Part shown: positions 1 through 11,732 of the stretch, piece by piece | Layout of the letters: each line of letters begins with the position of its first letter | Position numbering within the stretch: position 1 is the first letter of the stretch | NCBI GenBank assembly: GCA_950022295.1 | Contig: OX465598.1 | Location: 4,464,001-4,528,000, forward strand | Direction: 5' to 3' | Origin: Bromus sterilis | Lineage: Eukaryota; Streptophyta; Magnoliopsida; Poales; Poaceae | Length of the DNA stretch: 64,000 nucleotides | Notes under the pieces: model-generated | The model's input: only the letters and a program-made list of their open reading frames with translations | What the model was told of the DNA's origin: nothing | The model's database searches: none | Translations under genes and position numbers: made by a program

Positions 1-339
1 GTTTATGAGTTTCATACATATCTTGTTTATGTGGCATGGTTGCACATTTAATAAAATTAGCTAGTGGATGGTAGATATTTAAAAACAAAAGATAAAAGTT
101 CGCTTAGCTAGGTAGACGAGCCTTCGTATTGTCTATTCACTAAGCTTGTGGATGATGTAGTGTTGAGTGGAATTTAATAAAACCAATGTTGGGGATATCA
201 TTTATCGAAAATTTATTGGGTGACCCAAAATAAGGGTAAATCGGTTGGTTTATCGACATATCAGCCAATTTATCGATCAGACATTGATAAGTGATAAATC
301 GAACGATTTAACAGAATATCAAAAGGTATCTTCAACAAT

Positions 340-680
340 GAATAAAATTAGTCATGATGATGGTTGCATGATGGTCGAAAATAGTACCATGCAACTCAGT
401 TCGTCGTCGTTGGACTCGGGCTGGATGAGCGGCGCCGTCGCCGCGAGTGGCCGCCTGTTGGTCTCCCTTGCCGAGGACAGCCAGATCGGGGTCGTTATCC
501 TGCGCGTCGGGCCACCATCTGGTGTCGGCGTCATTGTCGCTCGCCGACCGGCAATGGCGATCATCACAATGGTCCTGCGAGTCGTAGTACTCCTCGTCTG
601 GCGGCGTCCATGTCGCCGCCGTAGAACGGAGAGATGCGATGCAAAAACTAACACGGCTGAAACGTCAACAAGATGAAACA
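340..680 (-). pseudogene. Unidentified GC-rich coding-like fragment
   Basis: A GC-rich island inside AT-rich DNA. One minus-strand frame stays open from about 680 down to about 340 and reads as an acidic, Asp/Glu/Ser-rich protein segment, including PPDEEYYDSQD near 606-574. There is no clear start, splice site or partner exon. I do not recognise the family. It could be a relic exon or a fragment captured by a transposon. Two other frames are also open here, so coding status is uncertain. Confidence 0.25.
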
Positions 681-921
681 TATTTGTGCTTCCGTGCGTT
701 TTTTTTCTTTTTTTGAGGGGGTTGTGCTTCCGTGCGTGATTGGATTTATCTACGAATTTGTGGTGTACTACGTGTTTGTTGGGCTATTTGCTTCTCAGCC
801 GAACCTGGGCTGGACCCGAGGAAGGTTTATTCGGCCCTAGGTGGCGTCAAAAAACATTTGGCCCTAGGTCAAGGCTGGTACTAGTAAAAGAAAATTGAGG
901 GGTTGGTGCTACTGCTAAATA

Positions 922-1024
922 CTCCATCCGTAAACTTTTATAAGATGTTGTAGAATAGGTTACTATTTTTTATCACAAATAAAACGTCCTACAACATCTT
1001 GATGTTGTAAGTTTAGAGAGGTAG
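922..1024. mobile_element. Stowaway-like MITE
   Basis: About 103 bp with inverted ends. The left end begins CTCCATCCGTAAACTT and the right end, read in reverse complement, begins CTACCTCTCTAAACTT. The element is flanked by TA on both sides, and inner arms containing ATGTTGTAG also pair. These are the hallmarks of Tc1/mariner-type Stowaway elements in grasses. Confidence 0.75.
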
Positions 1025-1689
1025 TATTTCCATATTCCCGTTGTTTCGTTGTTTTTTGGTTTTGGTTTTCTTTTTTGTTATTCCTTCTATTTCAGTAAGA
1101 TACATCTTCAACCCCACGTGAGAAAGTAAGACACGCCTATGAGTGCACACAAGGAAACCTTACATATGAGCACCACCAAAAAACTGTGCTCATAAATCTT
1201 GAGATTGCTGAAGTCATGAGGCTCCTCGTAGTTGACGGATACGACATACCCCTGAAAAAGTGATATTGAAAAATCTAAACAAAATCCAAAAAATATACGA
1301 GCACCTGTGCCATTAGGACTTGAATTCAGATGGACGTTTCATCACCAAAATCTTAACCATCTATGTTTGGTGACATGAATTCATGATATGTCACCCAAAT
1401 ATGATCAGAAGCAACTCGTATTCATGCTAATAGTCTTCGGAATTTTTGGAAAAAGAGAATATATCAATATTAAAAAGATATCAATTATACCCGGCCTCTA
1501 CAACTACGCACTGTTTAAAAGATAGTACGGATGCATTCAACCAACCAAAACAAAAGAGAAAAATAAAAATAAAAGTCTCGTTACAGAGTTACAATCCTTG
1601 CAGCAACAGTACAACCACCACCAAGTCAACACCTGATGTCCAATTCTTCGAAAGCGCTGCCTTCAACTAGTGAGTAGCTAACGTGTAGG

Positions 1690-2322
1690 TAAGGGTGAAA
1701 GTGGTTAGGATAATTTTCGACCGAAACCGTTTCCAAATTCGTTTTTATAGGATACGGTAACAAATATTTTACATCCGGCAAAAATTCGATCCGAAACCGA
1801 ATCCGATTGGTAGGATATGGTATTACAAATATCCAAAATAATAGGATAGTCCGTTTTTTCTAGCCGGATAATACGTTTTTTTTAGCCGGATAATTCAAAC
1901 TTTTAATTTTCGAATCCGATTAATGGACCAAGTTTTAAGTATTAAGGAGAAGTATATAAATGTTATCTTTGCTTATGGAACATGACATATGCTTGTTAGT
2001 GATTTATTTGTATTATTTCAATACTATCTAGTGATTTATTATGTTCTTAAAGTGTAAAAGTATTTATATTTGCTCATTCTTTATGTATGATGCTAGTTTA
2101 AATCATTTATATATTCCTCATATATAAATATGGTAAATGTCCGTTTGCGATCCGATGCTTTTCCGTTACTGTACCGTTTCCGAATCCGCCTAATCCGGTA
2201 TTCGAATCGGCATAATTCGTTATTCGAATCCGCATCCGTTTCGCTTCCGAATTCAAAAATAAATATAGAATAGGATATGGTATAGAGATTATTCGACCGA
2301 ATCCGATTCGGTTTCACCCCTA
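1690..2322. mobile_element. hAT-type non-autonomous element with 8-bp target duplication
   Basis: Inverted ends (left TAAGGGTGAAAG; right, in reverse complement, TAGGGGTGAAAC) enclose 633 bp that includes many TCCGAATCCG-like motifs. The 8-bp sequence CGTGTAGG is present on both sides (1682-1689 and 2323-2330). The paralogous unit C has a single CGTGTAGG at 13996-14003 with no insert, which is the empty site. There is no transposase reading frame. Confidence 0.85.
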
Positions 2323-2558
2323 CGTGTAGGCACAACTTGTGTTGGTTTTAAGTGGACTTTCTCATCTTTGACAGGAACGGTGTTGTCCGTATACTGACAA
2401 ATTAAAGCCTAACATTTCCATCGAGTTGTCAATTACACAACCTCAATTGCAATTTATTATGTTTCTTTAACAAATAATAAACACTGCGATTCTCATGGAA
2501 AACACAACAGTTTTCTCAAGGGTAATTCGATCTGACGCCGATGATTGATGACAGATGA

Positions 2559-3136
2559 TTGATTAATTTGACAGGTCACATAGTAGATACCGGATTTGTG
2601 ACTCTTTCTCCGCAGCAGCAGCTCGCGAGATGGATCACTCTGCCATCCAGCAGAGGAACCTTTGAGTTATTAATCTCTCACAAATTAGTTTTAGAACAGG
2701 GGATATTTCCGGCCCTCACTCGTGTAGAAATTAATTTTGTTAGTTTCTTGTGAGAACTCATTAATCTGTGACAGGCATGATGGATAACGGTTTTGTTCTC
2801 AGGACTGATTATCTCAGTTCCCAGCAGATTAATTTACAGAACCTGGCAGGAGGCATACAGGCAAAGCTGTTAACCAGCCGTGATGGAGTATCCTTGAATA
2901 AAAGCTATCTGTTGCTGAAGAGTGTCGCAACTGGCGTTGCCTCTGGCTACATGCAATGCAAACGATTGATCTTGCATAAAAACGGGCACAAGCAAACCAT
3001 GGTTAGTTTGACCAGTTCCATCAGTAGAGACAACAATAGTAGACTAGTAATAGAAGATTCCTTTGCATCAGTAGAGACAACAATAGTAGACAAATATAAG
3101 CTATCTGTTGCACATGCCATTCTAGTGGTAGGATAA
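2559..3136 (+). pseudogene. Degenerate conserved reading-frame module, unit A
   Basis: Two open segments (2559-2753 and 2768-3136) encode short stretches such as RGTFELLIS and LTSRDGVSLN that recur in unit C (14175-14729). A more diverged version is present in unit E (25150-25380). I do not recognise the protein. The frame is partly preserved between A and C but broken by stops and indels, and in E it is scrambled. It may be a relic of an unrelated gene duplicated together with the peptide genes. Confidence 0.35.
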
Positions 3137-3423
3137 ATAAGATACGACAGAGAAGATTCCTTTGATTGCCATGCACTTCAGACCAATACGAACCAGATCG
3201 AGTGTGCAGATATCTGCACCGTATCGATCAGATACATCTCTTGTATAGGTCCTTGAGATTGTACATACATTCAACGATGAAAACCCCCATGCGGGCGTTT
3301 AGCGCCGGCGATGACAATTGCGGGATTATCTGAGGACTTCATTGTGTTTTGTTTTGGTTTTTCTGCCAAGTTTTGTGGACGCTTGTTATATCTTAGACCC
3401 TTTTGTCTTTGCTCATATTTGTA

Positions 3424-3517
3424 CTTCCTTCATTTCAAATTAACAGTTGCTGAAATGGATGTATCTTGCACTAAAATATATCTAGATAAGGTCATTTCAA
3501 CCATGGAACGAAGGAAA
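3424..3517. mobile_element. Stowaway-like MITE in unit A
   Basis: Begins CTTCCTTCATTTC and ends with GAACGAAGGAAA, with flanking TA. The same element is at 15010-15103 in unit C, so it was present before the A/C duplication. Confidence 0.6.
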
Positions 3518-3607
3518 TATTATTTTTTATTGATGATAAACGAGGTTTCGTTAAAGAAACCTTGAGCCACATACCGAGAGTCCTTCAAACTATATATGTG
3601 AAAGACC

Positions 3608-4236
3608 GTTTATTAGTGTATCTTCTGCATGGATATGGTTTTTTTGGAGTATTATTTCGTTACTAAATGTGAAATTATATATATTAGTAAATATATTAGT
3701 TATGCCCCGCAAAAAAATTTAGTTATGGATATGGATATGGTATTTGTGGAGTACTATTATTCTGCATGGATAAGGTTTAATTTTCGTCACCAACTTTCAC
3801 CTTTAGTCAAAATAATCAATGACCATACCATATATTTGGCTGCATTAAATGGATATCAATGACCGTTTATTAGTGTATCTTCTGCATGGATATGGTTATC
3901 TGTGGAGTATTATTGGGGTACCAAATGTGCAATTATATTACTACTAAATATATTAGTTATGGATATGGATATGGTTATTTGTGGAGTATACTATTATTCT
4001 GCATGGATAAGGTTCAATTTTCGTCACCAACTTTCACCTTCACTCAAAATAAGTAATCCATGACCAGATATTTGGCTGCATTAAATGGATATCTTACTAA
4101 TATTTTGTTACCCCTCTATATATAGGCATGAACGATATGGCTAGCAAGCATTAGCTAATTCTTTGATACGTAGTTCAGTACACACATATTGTGCCTCCAA
4201 AGCACCGATTGTTTAAAGTAATTCAAGTCTGTGTGC
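3608..4236 (+). promoter_or_regulatory. Promoter block of peptide gene 1
   Basis: The motif TTTATTAGTGTATCTTCTGC, followed by a TGGATATGGTT-type sequence, occurs at 3609 and again at 3866. A TATA box, CTATATATAG, is at 4116-4125, about 112 bp before the start codon. The block AACGATATGGCTAGCAAGC just downstream is shared by all four copies. Confidence 0.6.
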
Positions 4237-4994
4237 ATGGAGAAGTACACGCAGCGTCTGCATCTGCTAGTGCCACTCTCACTACTTCTTCTCATGTGCT
4301 TCGTTGTTCATACACAATGTAAGTAGCACAAAATATGAAGAATAATTATCTTTATATGTTTATGATGTTTATTTCTCTGTTTAATATTCATGCATGTGTG
4401 TTGAAAAATATCAATGATATTAACTAAAAGGTCCTTTGTTCATCTGTTGTTTGACATATACAATTGTTTGTTATTTGATAAATTAAACATTTATGTAATA
4501 GTTCTATGAGCTGTTTGGCGGTGATTGACGAGTTATAAATTGTAACTACGTGCAACTCTAGCTTTGATTTATTCTGGTCGTTAGATCTGAAAAAATTATG
4601 TAAAGATTTATTTTTTTGTAAGAAGGATAAATTAGTAACAGATTATTTGTAATTTCCAGTACTTTCAGTCTTGCAACTCTTCGTAAATTTTATTTTTCCA
4701 CTTTTGGATTGGGGTGGATTGATGGCTCCTAAAATCGCCAATCACCGTAAAACTTGCATAGTTCTATATATAGTTGCATCCATAATAAGTATATGTTGCA
4801 CTAATTTATTTTATACTCTAGGTTTGTCTATCGAAGACATGGGTAACAGGAAGATCAATTTTCGGTATGACGTGTGTGGACGGCGTAGACAAATTGGAGA
4901 ATGCAAGGAATTATGTTGGTGTTGTTTCTTGGGTGGCAGTTCCTCAACCATTTGCTATCAGACGTCCCAAGCTTGTGCTAGAAATTGTAACTAG
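4237..4994 (+). CDS. Small secreted cysteine-rich peptide, MEG/ESF1-like, copy 1
   Basis: Two exons are inferred: 4237-4318 and 4822-4994, with a GTAAGT donor and a CTCTAG acceptor, giving 84 residues. Exon 1 is an N-terminal signal peptide: MEKYTQR, then a Leu-rich core ending near VVHTQ. Exon 2 encodes the mature part, starting around EDMGNRKINF, with eight cysteines spaced C-x8-C-x3-C-x-C-C-x9-C-x6-C-x3-C around a CWCC motif. This layout matches grass MEG and Arabidopsis ESF1 peptides, which act outside the cell in endosperm-embryo or maternal signalling. The expression site here is inference. This is the most diverged copy, with a basic GRRRQ loop and Asn as the last residue. It could instead be another class of plant cysteine-rich peptide. 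Confidence 0.7.
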
Positions 4995-5015
4995 ACGTAG
5001 GGGCGTTAAAAATAA

Positions 5016-5193
5016 GAACATTGCCGAATATCTTGCTATTTATTATTGTTTGAGATACATGTTGAGACTGAGATTAATCAAAACAAGAAGGATCTGTACT
5101 TTTCGTGTAACATGTTGAGAAAAATAGCATTACGGAATATCTTCTATTTTTTTATTGTTTTGAGATACATGTTGAGACTGAGATTAATCAAAA
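5016..5193 (+). repeat. About 110-bp tandem repeat after peptide gene 1
   Basis: Nearly two units starting GAACATT(G/A)CC-GAATATCTTGC, at 5016 and about 5124. The same unit is repeated after genes 2 and 4 and may form their 3' untranslated or downstream region. Confidence 0.6.
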
Positions 5194-5195
5194 GG

Positions 5196-6716
5196 TGACA
5201 TCCCCCTCCTCCCCTCCCGCGACACTCCCATGGGCGTCCAGGGTGAACCTTAGCCTGCCGCCGCCGCTGATCCCCCTCCTTCCTCCCTCCTCCCCCGCCA
5301 CCGCTAGGGGCCGCGATCGGGCGAAGCCCGGCCGTAGCCGCCAGCGGCGGGATCTCTCGTCTCCTCGCGCACGAGCTCCTGCGCGGGCCGCGGTCAGGGA
5401 CGCGGCGGTCAACGCCGGGTGCGGCGGCGCCCCCGGCGTGGGCCAGCGCCAGTGGATGGTGGCGGGGCGACTGGCAGCGCGATGGTGGTGGTGTAGGCGG
5501 GAGTGTGGCGGTGTCGGCTTCGGGCGGTGCTGCCGATCTGCTACGGCGCTGCAGGTCGCGGTTGACCGGGCCGCGGGCGGTCTTCCACGATGTGGCTCGT
5601 TGGCGTGGGGGGGGGAGGGTGGCAGCAGGAGATTGCGGGCGGCCTTCGGTCGGTTGGGCCCTTACGACAGGCCGGCGGCGCTCGACATGGAACGGCGTAC
5701 CGGCGAGCAGCCTCGGTGGTGGGTGGCCGTCCACGGGGACCCCTGAAAGGCGGACGGGTCGATGTTGGTGGCCTTGCGCGGCGTATCTTCGTCCGTCGCG
5801 GTGGGGCGGAGGGGAGTTGGTGGGAGGGATGGGCGGTGCCGATCCTAGGGCCGCCCATCGCCGGCACGGGGTGGGTCGGTCATGGATGCGTCCGCTCCCC
5901 CTCCTCTCCATTCCTCATCGGTTTGTGTGCGGCGGCGCTCCGGCGATGTTCAAGGCGGGATGTGGGTGCGTTCTCGTCGGTTTTGGGCATCCCTCGGACC
6001 AAAGTCGATCTCTTTGGTTGGTTCTGGGGATGTCTCGATGTCGGGCGGCGACCTGAGCGGCCGTAGGCGTAATGTTCGTGGGCGGAGCATGCGTCTCAAG
6101 TGTGGGCGTGCATCCATGGCCACGCGGGTGGCTTGGCTGCGGGGCGGATGGCGAAGTTTGGATTCGACGGAGGGACGCGGGGCGTCCGGGTACATCACGT
6201 AGCCAGGCCTGGCCTGGCCGGCGGGGGCGGCATCCGCGTATGGCGTCACCTTCATGAAAGCTTCGTCGCGGCGTTCACCCTCCCTCCGTCTTGCTCTGGG
6301 TGAAAACTTGATCAGCGGGATCGGGCGGTGGTGGCCATCTGAGGTCTTTACCTTCTTGGAGGCGCCGTCTTGGAGACCTGACTTCTTCGTGGGGCATCCA
6401 ACACTGTGTATCTTGCCTTGGGTGTGTGTGTGTTGTGTGTGGTGGTGGTGTGTGTTTGTATTCGTTTCGAGGTTGTTATGTGGCGATGGCTTTGTTGGAA
6501 ATAGAGATAGAGATAGATCAAGAGGGTTGTTATTCTGTTTAAACTTCTTTTGTATTTTCCCTTTATCTCTCTTATCTCGCCCTTCGGTTGTAACCTCCTC
6601 ATGTAATCTAGATGCATCCCAGCGATCTTCTTGTTGTAATCCCCTCGACATCTTACGCCACTATATAACACGTAGGCGACCCGAGGTAAAGGGAATCGCT
6701 TCCTTGCCAATTCACA
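5196..6716 (+). mobile_element. Probable LTR of a degenerate Copia element, GC-rich
   Basis: The sequence runs from TGACATCC to TTCACA (TG...CA ends) and is followed at once by TGGTAACAGAGC, close to the usual plant Copia primer-binding site TGGTATCAGAGC. Most of it (5200-6300) is very GC-rich with long, probably meaningless frames on both strands. A TG-rich microsatellite lies near 6419-6460 and a TATATAA box near 6662. The left boundary is placed where similarity to the 110-bp repeat stops. The GC-rich body may be a captured gene fragment. Confidence 0.45.
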
Positions 6717-6765
6717 TGGTAACAGAGCATCTCCTCATAGCGATCGCATCTAGTCCATCCTCGCA

Positions 6766-7476
6766 ATGACAGGGACCACCGCGGCCACCGCTTCCACCCC
6801 CAACTCTGGCACTGCCGGCACAATTACCACCACCTCCTCCTCCACCTTCGCTCCCGCTTCCTTCGCGAGCACTGTCTCTCTAGGTCCGCCGCCTGCAGAA
6901 AAATTGACAAGGAGTAACTATCTCCTATGGAAGGCCATCGTCCTCCCAAACATCAAGGGGGCGCAGATGGCGCACTTCCTTGACGCCGACTCCCTCGCGT
7001 CTCCACCCACCCTCACCAGCACCGTCGATGGGAAGGAGACCCATGTCGTCAATTTTGCGTGCACACTCTGGCATGCATAGCAGCAACAGCTGCAAAGCTA
7101 TCTCATGGGATCCCTATCCCGTGAGGTCCTCACCTAGTTCGCCACGCTGTTGACCTCGGCAGAGGTCTGGGCGGCCATCTCCGCCCTCTTCGCTGCCCAA
7201 ACACAGGCGCAGGCGATGAACGTGCGGATCGCGCTCGCCAACCTCAAGAAGGGCAGCGCCACCATGACCGACTACCTCGCCAAAATCAAGACATTGTGTG
7301 ATGAAAGTGCTCTCTCCGGTACCCCTCTGTCCGATCATGAAATCGTATCTTATGTGATCACAAGTCTCGACATAGAGTACAACGCCGTCGTCTCCGCCCT
7401 CACCACGGGTTGAACCCGTGACTCCTCAAGAACTCTTCAGCCAGCTCATCGCCTTTGAGGCGTGCAAGTGGAAGAC
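6766..7476 (+). pseudogene. Copia gag fragment
   Basis: Begins ATG with a Thr/Ser/Ala-rich tail, then the conserved gag core LTRSNYLLWKA. It continues through in-frame stops near 7078 and 7135 into LANLKKGSATMTDYLAKIK and DHEIVSYVITSLD. A one-base shift near 7412 leads into PVTPQELFSQLIAFEA. This is the UBN2-type gag of Copia retrotransposons. The rest (zinc knuckle, protease, integrase, RT) is absent because the solo LTR starts at 7477. It is clearly non-functional. Confidence 0.8.
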
Positions 7477-9166
7477 TATTGGAAATATGCCCTAGAGATA
7501 TAATAAAATTGTTATTATCATATTTCCGTGTTCATGATATATGTTTATTTTCCGTGCTATAATTGTATTAATCGGAAACATAATGCATGTGTGGTTGCAT
7601 AAACAACACCGCGTCCCTAGTAAGCCTCTACTATACTAGCTCGTTAATTAATGATGGTTATGGTTTCCTAACCATGAACATGAGTTGTTTATTAATTAAT
7701 GGGATCATGTCATTAGAAGAATGACGTGATGGACAGACCCAACTAAGCATAACAATATTGATCGTTTCATTAAGTTTATATTTTCATGCCTTTTATTCTG
7801 AAGTATCATGTTTCTTAGACCATGAGATTATGTTATTCCCGGGTACCGAAAGAATACTTTGGGGACATCAACCATCACATCGTGACAGGGTGACCATAAA
7901 AATGTCTTACGGGTATCTCTGAAAGTACTTGTTGAATTACATGAATCAAGACTGGGATTTGTCCCTCCGTGTGACGGTGAGATATACTCTGAGCCCACTC
8001 GGTAATGCACATTCCATAACGCTTGCAAGGACGTGACTAATGAGTTAGTCACAGAGAATGTTGTATTATAGAACGAGTAAAGAGTACTTACCGGTAACGA
8101 GATTGAACTAGGTATAGCGATACCGACGATCGAATCACGGTTAAGTAAAATATCGTGTGACAAAGGAAATTGTGTACGAATTATAGTAGTCCACGACATA
8201 GTGGTTCAATCGATAAAGATCTTCGCTGAATGTGTGGGAGTCATTACGGATATCCTGGTCCCTCTAATGGTTATTGACCAGAGAGATGTCTCGATCATGT
8301 CTGCACGTTCTCGAACCCGTAGGGTCACACACTTAACGTTCGGTAACGCTAGAATAGATCTGGGATAATTTTATTAATGGTGATCGAATATTGTTCGGAG
8401 TCTCGGATGAGATCCTAGACATCACGAGGAGCTCCGAAAAAGTCCAGAGGTAAAGATTTATATAAGGCAAGTTGATTTCAGGGTTTTGGAAAAGTTCAGG
8501 ATTTTTTCGGCAGTGTCGGAATGTTCTAGAAGGTTCCGGAGGGTCCCACTATGGGCCCCATCTGTTTTGGACGACCAAGGGTGGTCCAATAGTCCATGTG
8601 ACCAGCCCTCCTTGGTTTATTATGCCAATAAATGGGAAGCCCTTCAATGGGAGGGTTACCACTCTTAAAAGAAAGGTGTTACCATCTTTTTAATGAGAGA
8701 GGCGTTTTCACTTGGGAATTGAAGTGGCTACAACCTCCTTGCCTATATAAGAGAGGGGAGAGGCTCACGAAGAACCCCCAAGTCCTTCCACACCTCCTCC
8801 TCCCTCATGTGCATCGCTTGGCGAAGCCCTGCCCGCGGGAAACTCTTCGCCATTTCCACCATCACGCCGTTGTGCTGCTGGAATCGATCCCATCTATTTC
8901 TCCATCTTGCTTGCTGGATCAAGAAGAAGGATACTTCATCGAGCTGTACGTGTGCAAGCCTCCGGAGGTACTGCTCGTTTGCGGTGCTGATCGGATCGAA
9001 CCTCACCAACAACTTCACCAAACTGTGTTGAAATAAACGTTCAACGCGCGTGTTCTTCGAGGGTATGATGATCTACTCTCCCCGTTACTAGCATCTTCTA
9101 GATTGAGACTTGGATGTTGCTTCCGCATGTGAGAATAATTTTTTTTCTATCGCGCAATCTCCTACA
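7477..9166 (+). mobile_element. Solo LTR, Angela/WIS/BARE-1-type
   Basis: About 1690 bp. It starts TATTGGAAATATGCCCTAG and ends CAATCTCCTACA, close to the TGTTGGAAATATGCC...CCAACA ends I associate with this Triticeae Copia family. Internal landmarks of that LTR (CTAGTAAGCCTC, GAACGAGTAAAGAG, CCGACGATCGAATC, CCTATATAAG near 8742) appear in the expected order. No internal retrotransposon sequence flanks it. No 5-bp target duplication is visible (AAGAC versus ATAAT), so it may be a recombinant or truncated copy. Confidence 0.8.
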
Positions 9167-9950
9167 ATAATTTCACAATAATGCAACGCGAATGTTTTAC
9201 AATTTTTTTTATTTTTTTGGAATTATTTTTGTCGATTTCAAAAAGTGGTCAAAACGGAGGGCATGACCGGTAATAGATAGGGGTGGAATCTTACAAAAGT
9301 CTTGGTGGATCCCTGATGAAATCACTACTTGTGTATCTAGAAATTATTTTTTCAAAAAATAAAGAGCAAATTATCAAGCACATGTAGTTCAAATTTGACC
9401 TCGTTCCACCTGAATCTGCGAAAATTTGTCTTTTTCAGAAGAGGTATATAAAAACCATATTACATGGAAACTTTGGTCAATTATAAATAAAATATGGTCT
9501 AGTATTTTACAAAAATAAAGTGGTTCAAGTTTACATCAAATATTTGGTAGAATCTTCACAAAAAACCCCATTTTTGTCACTCGGAAAATGAAAAATGTGT
9601 TTTCAAAATTAAAAAGAAATATATTTTTTCAAAAAAATAATTTAAAAACCTTTAAAATATAATAGGTAACCGATCGGGAAGTTTCAATTTTTTTTTAAAT
9701 TTCATCACAACATAGACATCAACAAGGTCCTAGACATCAACAAGGTTTAATAGGAATGATATGATACATATATCAACAAGTGTGTGTTAAGCGAGTTGGG
9801 GTAGGTGTTGAATGGAACTGAGAAGTTAAGCATGTTGGGGCTGGAGTAGTGTGAGGATGGGTGACACTTGGGGAAGTTTGACCACGAAGGTCAATTTGAT
9901 CTGAGATTAACCATAATGATCTTAGATTAAGAAAAATAATAAATAGTAAT

Positions 9951-9981
<31 letters not shown>

Positions 9982-10158
9982 TGGAGGCCCGATCCCGGTT
10001 CTTCCTATCAACCGGGACCAATGACCCCTCCCCCCTCTTCGGTCCCGGTTCGTGGGCCAACCGGGATCAGCATTGGTCCCGAGTTATTGGTCCCGGGTGT
10101 TGAACCGGGACCGAATACCCATTTGAACCGGGATAATATGGGGGTCTGTCCACTAGTG
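9167..10158 (-). mobile_element. CACTA element end fragment
   Basis: Ends with the palindromic terminus CACTAGTG at 10151-10158. Just inside are GATCCCGGTT / AACCGGGACC inverted motifs (9987-10130). The AT-rich part, 9175-9760, is a diverged reverse complement of the 671-bp unit at 59897-61909. The terminus and subterminal motifs match the CACTA end at 53410 in mirror orientation. It is a deletion derivative cut on its left by the solo LTR. Confidence 0.75.
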
Positions 10159-10258
10159 GGAAGGTGAGGTAAAATAGCGATGGAAGGTGAGGCGAAAAAA
10201 AAACCATGCATACCGGTCTACCAACTCTTCCTTTAGGAGTAGAGATATACGAAATAAC

Positions 10259-10671
10259 ATTTATTAGTGTATCTTCTGCATTGATATGGTTATTTGTGGA
10301 GTAATATTCGGTTACTAAATCTGTAATTATATTATGCATCTCTAGCTTCTTGAGGTTTGTTTATTAGTGTATCTTCTGCATTGATATGGTTATTTGTGGA
10401 GTAATATTCGGTTACTAAATTTGTAATTGTATTATGCATCTCTAGCATCTTGAGGTTTAATTTTCGTCACCAACTTTCACCTTTAGTCAAAATAATCAAT
10501 GACCAGATATTTGGCTCCATTAAATGGATATCTTAGCAATATTTTGTTACCCCTCTATATATAGGCATGAACGATATGGCTAGCAAGCGTCAGCTAATTC
10601 TTTGATCAGTACACACACATATTGTGCCTCCAAAGCACCGATTGTTTAGAGTAATATTCAAGTCTGTGTGC
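10259..10671 (+). promoter_or_regulatory. Promoter block of peptide gene 2
   Basis: The promoter module (TTTATTAGTGTATCTTCTGC and following about 75 bp) occurs twice, at 10260 and 10360. TATA box CTATATATAG is at 10555-10564, 117 bp before the ATG. Confidence 0.6.
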
Positions 10672-11732
10672 ATGGAGAAATACACAGAGCGTGTGCACCT
10701 GCTAGTGCCACTCTCACTACTTCTTCTCATGTGCTTTGTTGCTCATACGCAATGTAAGTAGCATGAAGTACGGCGGATATTTAAATCTGAGCCTAGACTT
10801 ATAGAAAAAATTCCAAATTTTGTTAGGTGAATGATGTTTAGGGGTTAGATATTGGTGTAATATTTGAGCTATTTTGAACATCTAGGAAGCTCACGGCAAA
10901 AAAGATAAATTCAGTCTGGAATAGTATATAAATAGTGGCGTTTAAAACTGCAAATTTGTCTTTTTTATTGCGAGCTATTCATATGTCCGAAATTCTTCAA
11001 AATTTGCACAAACATCTCAGAACTAAGCATCTACCACCACCAAAAAAATTGGAATTGTTTGAAAAAAAATTCATTTTTATTTTTTAAATTTTTTTCCCCG
11101 ATGCAGATGTACCCGGGCGCCGAATCGACGCTCTATTTTTCAGTTTATTATTCATGCATGTGTGTCAAAATATATCAATGATATTAACTAAAAGGTCATT
11201 TGTTCATATGTTGTTTGACATATACAATTGTTTGTTGCTTGATAAATTAAACATTTCTATAATAGTTCTATGAGCTGTTTGGCGGTAATTGACGAGTTAT
11301 AAATTGCAACTCCAGCTTTGATTTATTCTGGTTGATAGATCTGAAAAGGATAAATTAGTAATTTGAGTTGTCCCACCGTTATTTGTAATTTTCAGTACTT
11401 CCAGTCTTGTAACTCCTCGTAAATTTTATTTTCCCACTATCGGATCGGGTGGATTGAGGGCTTCTAAAATCGCCAATCACCATAAAACTTGTATAGTTCT
11501 ATATATAGTTGCATCCATAATAAATATATGTTGCACTAATTTATTTTATTCTCTAGGTTGGTCTGTCGAAGACATGGGTAACAGGAAGATCAATTTTCCG
11601 TATGGACTGTGTGGACCGCCTAAACAAATTGGAAAATGCACGGAATTTTGTTGGTGTTGTTTCGTGGGTGGCAGTTCCTCCTCAACCATTTGCTATCAGA
11701 CGCCCGAAGCTTGTGCTAAAAATTGTCACTAG
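10672..11732 (+). CDS. Small secreted cysteine-rich peptide, MEG/ESF1-like, copy 2
   Basis: Exons 10672-10753 and 11557-11732, 85 residues. The signal peptide starts MEKYTERVHLL. The mature region keeps all eight cysteines with the CTEFCWCC core and a neutral GPPKQIGK loop, ending AKNCH. The 803-bp intron carries a MITE-like insert at about 10778-11139, also present in copy 4 but not in copies 1 and 3. The mature part differs from copy 4 by only a Val/Ile change (SVEDM versus SIEDM), so the two are recent duplicates. The splice sites are intact, and a functional product is likely if the gene is transcribed. Confidence 0.7.
10778..11139. mobile_element. MITE-like insert in intron of peptide gene 2
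   Basis: Roughly 360 bp absent from the introns of copies 1 and 3. It starts GGCGGATATTTAAATCTGAG and ends near GCGCCGAATCGACGC. Related ends occur in unit D and, with its own inverted arms, at 44190-44520. Boundaries are approximate. Confidence 0.5.

Larger units (their letters stand above)
1231..5193 (+). repeat. Segmental duplication unit A (carries peptide gene 1)
   Basis: This unit is colinear with unit C at 13771-16200. Both start with a TTGACG(G/A)(A/G)TA(C/T)GACATACC-type sequence, then share the degenerate reading-frame module, a Stowaway MITE, the promoter block and the peptide gene. Unit A carries two insertions that C lacks: about 1446-1660 (unclassified) and the hAT element at 1690-2322. 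Confidence 0.75.

Noticed and set aside
4671..4994. Reading peptide gene 1 as a single-exon protein from the ATG at 4671
   Set aside because: The part before 4822 is AT-rich, lacks a signal peptide and is not kept in copy 3. The spliced model joins a clear signal peptide and keeps phase in all four copies.
5188..6303. Many long overlapping frames on both strands (up to 255 codons)
   Set aside because: The region is very GC-rich, so stops are rare in all frames. No domain, start context or splice signal supports any one of them.
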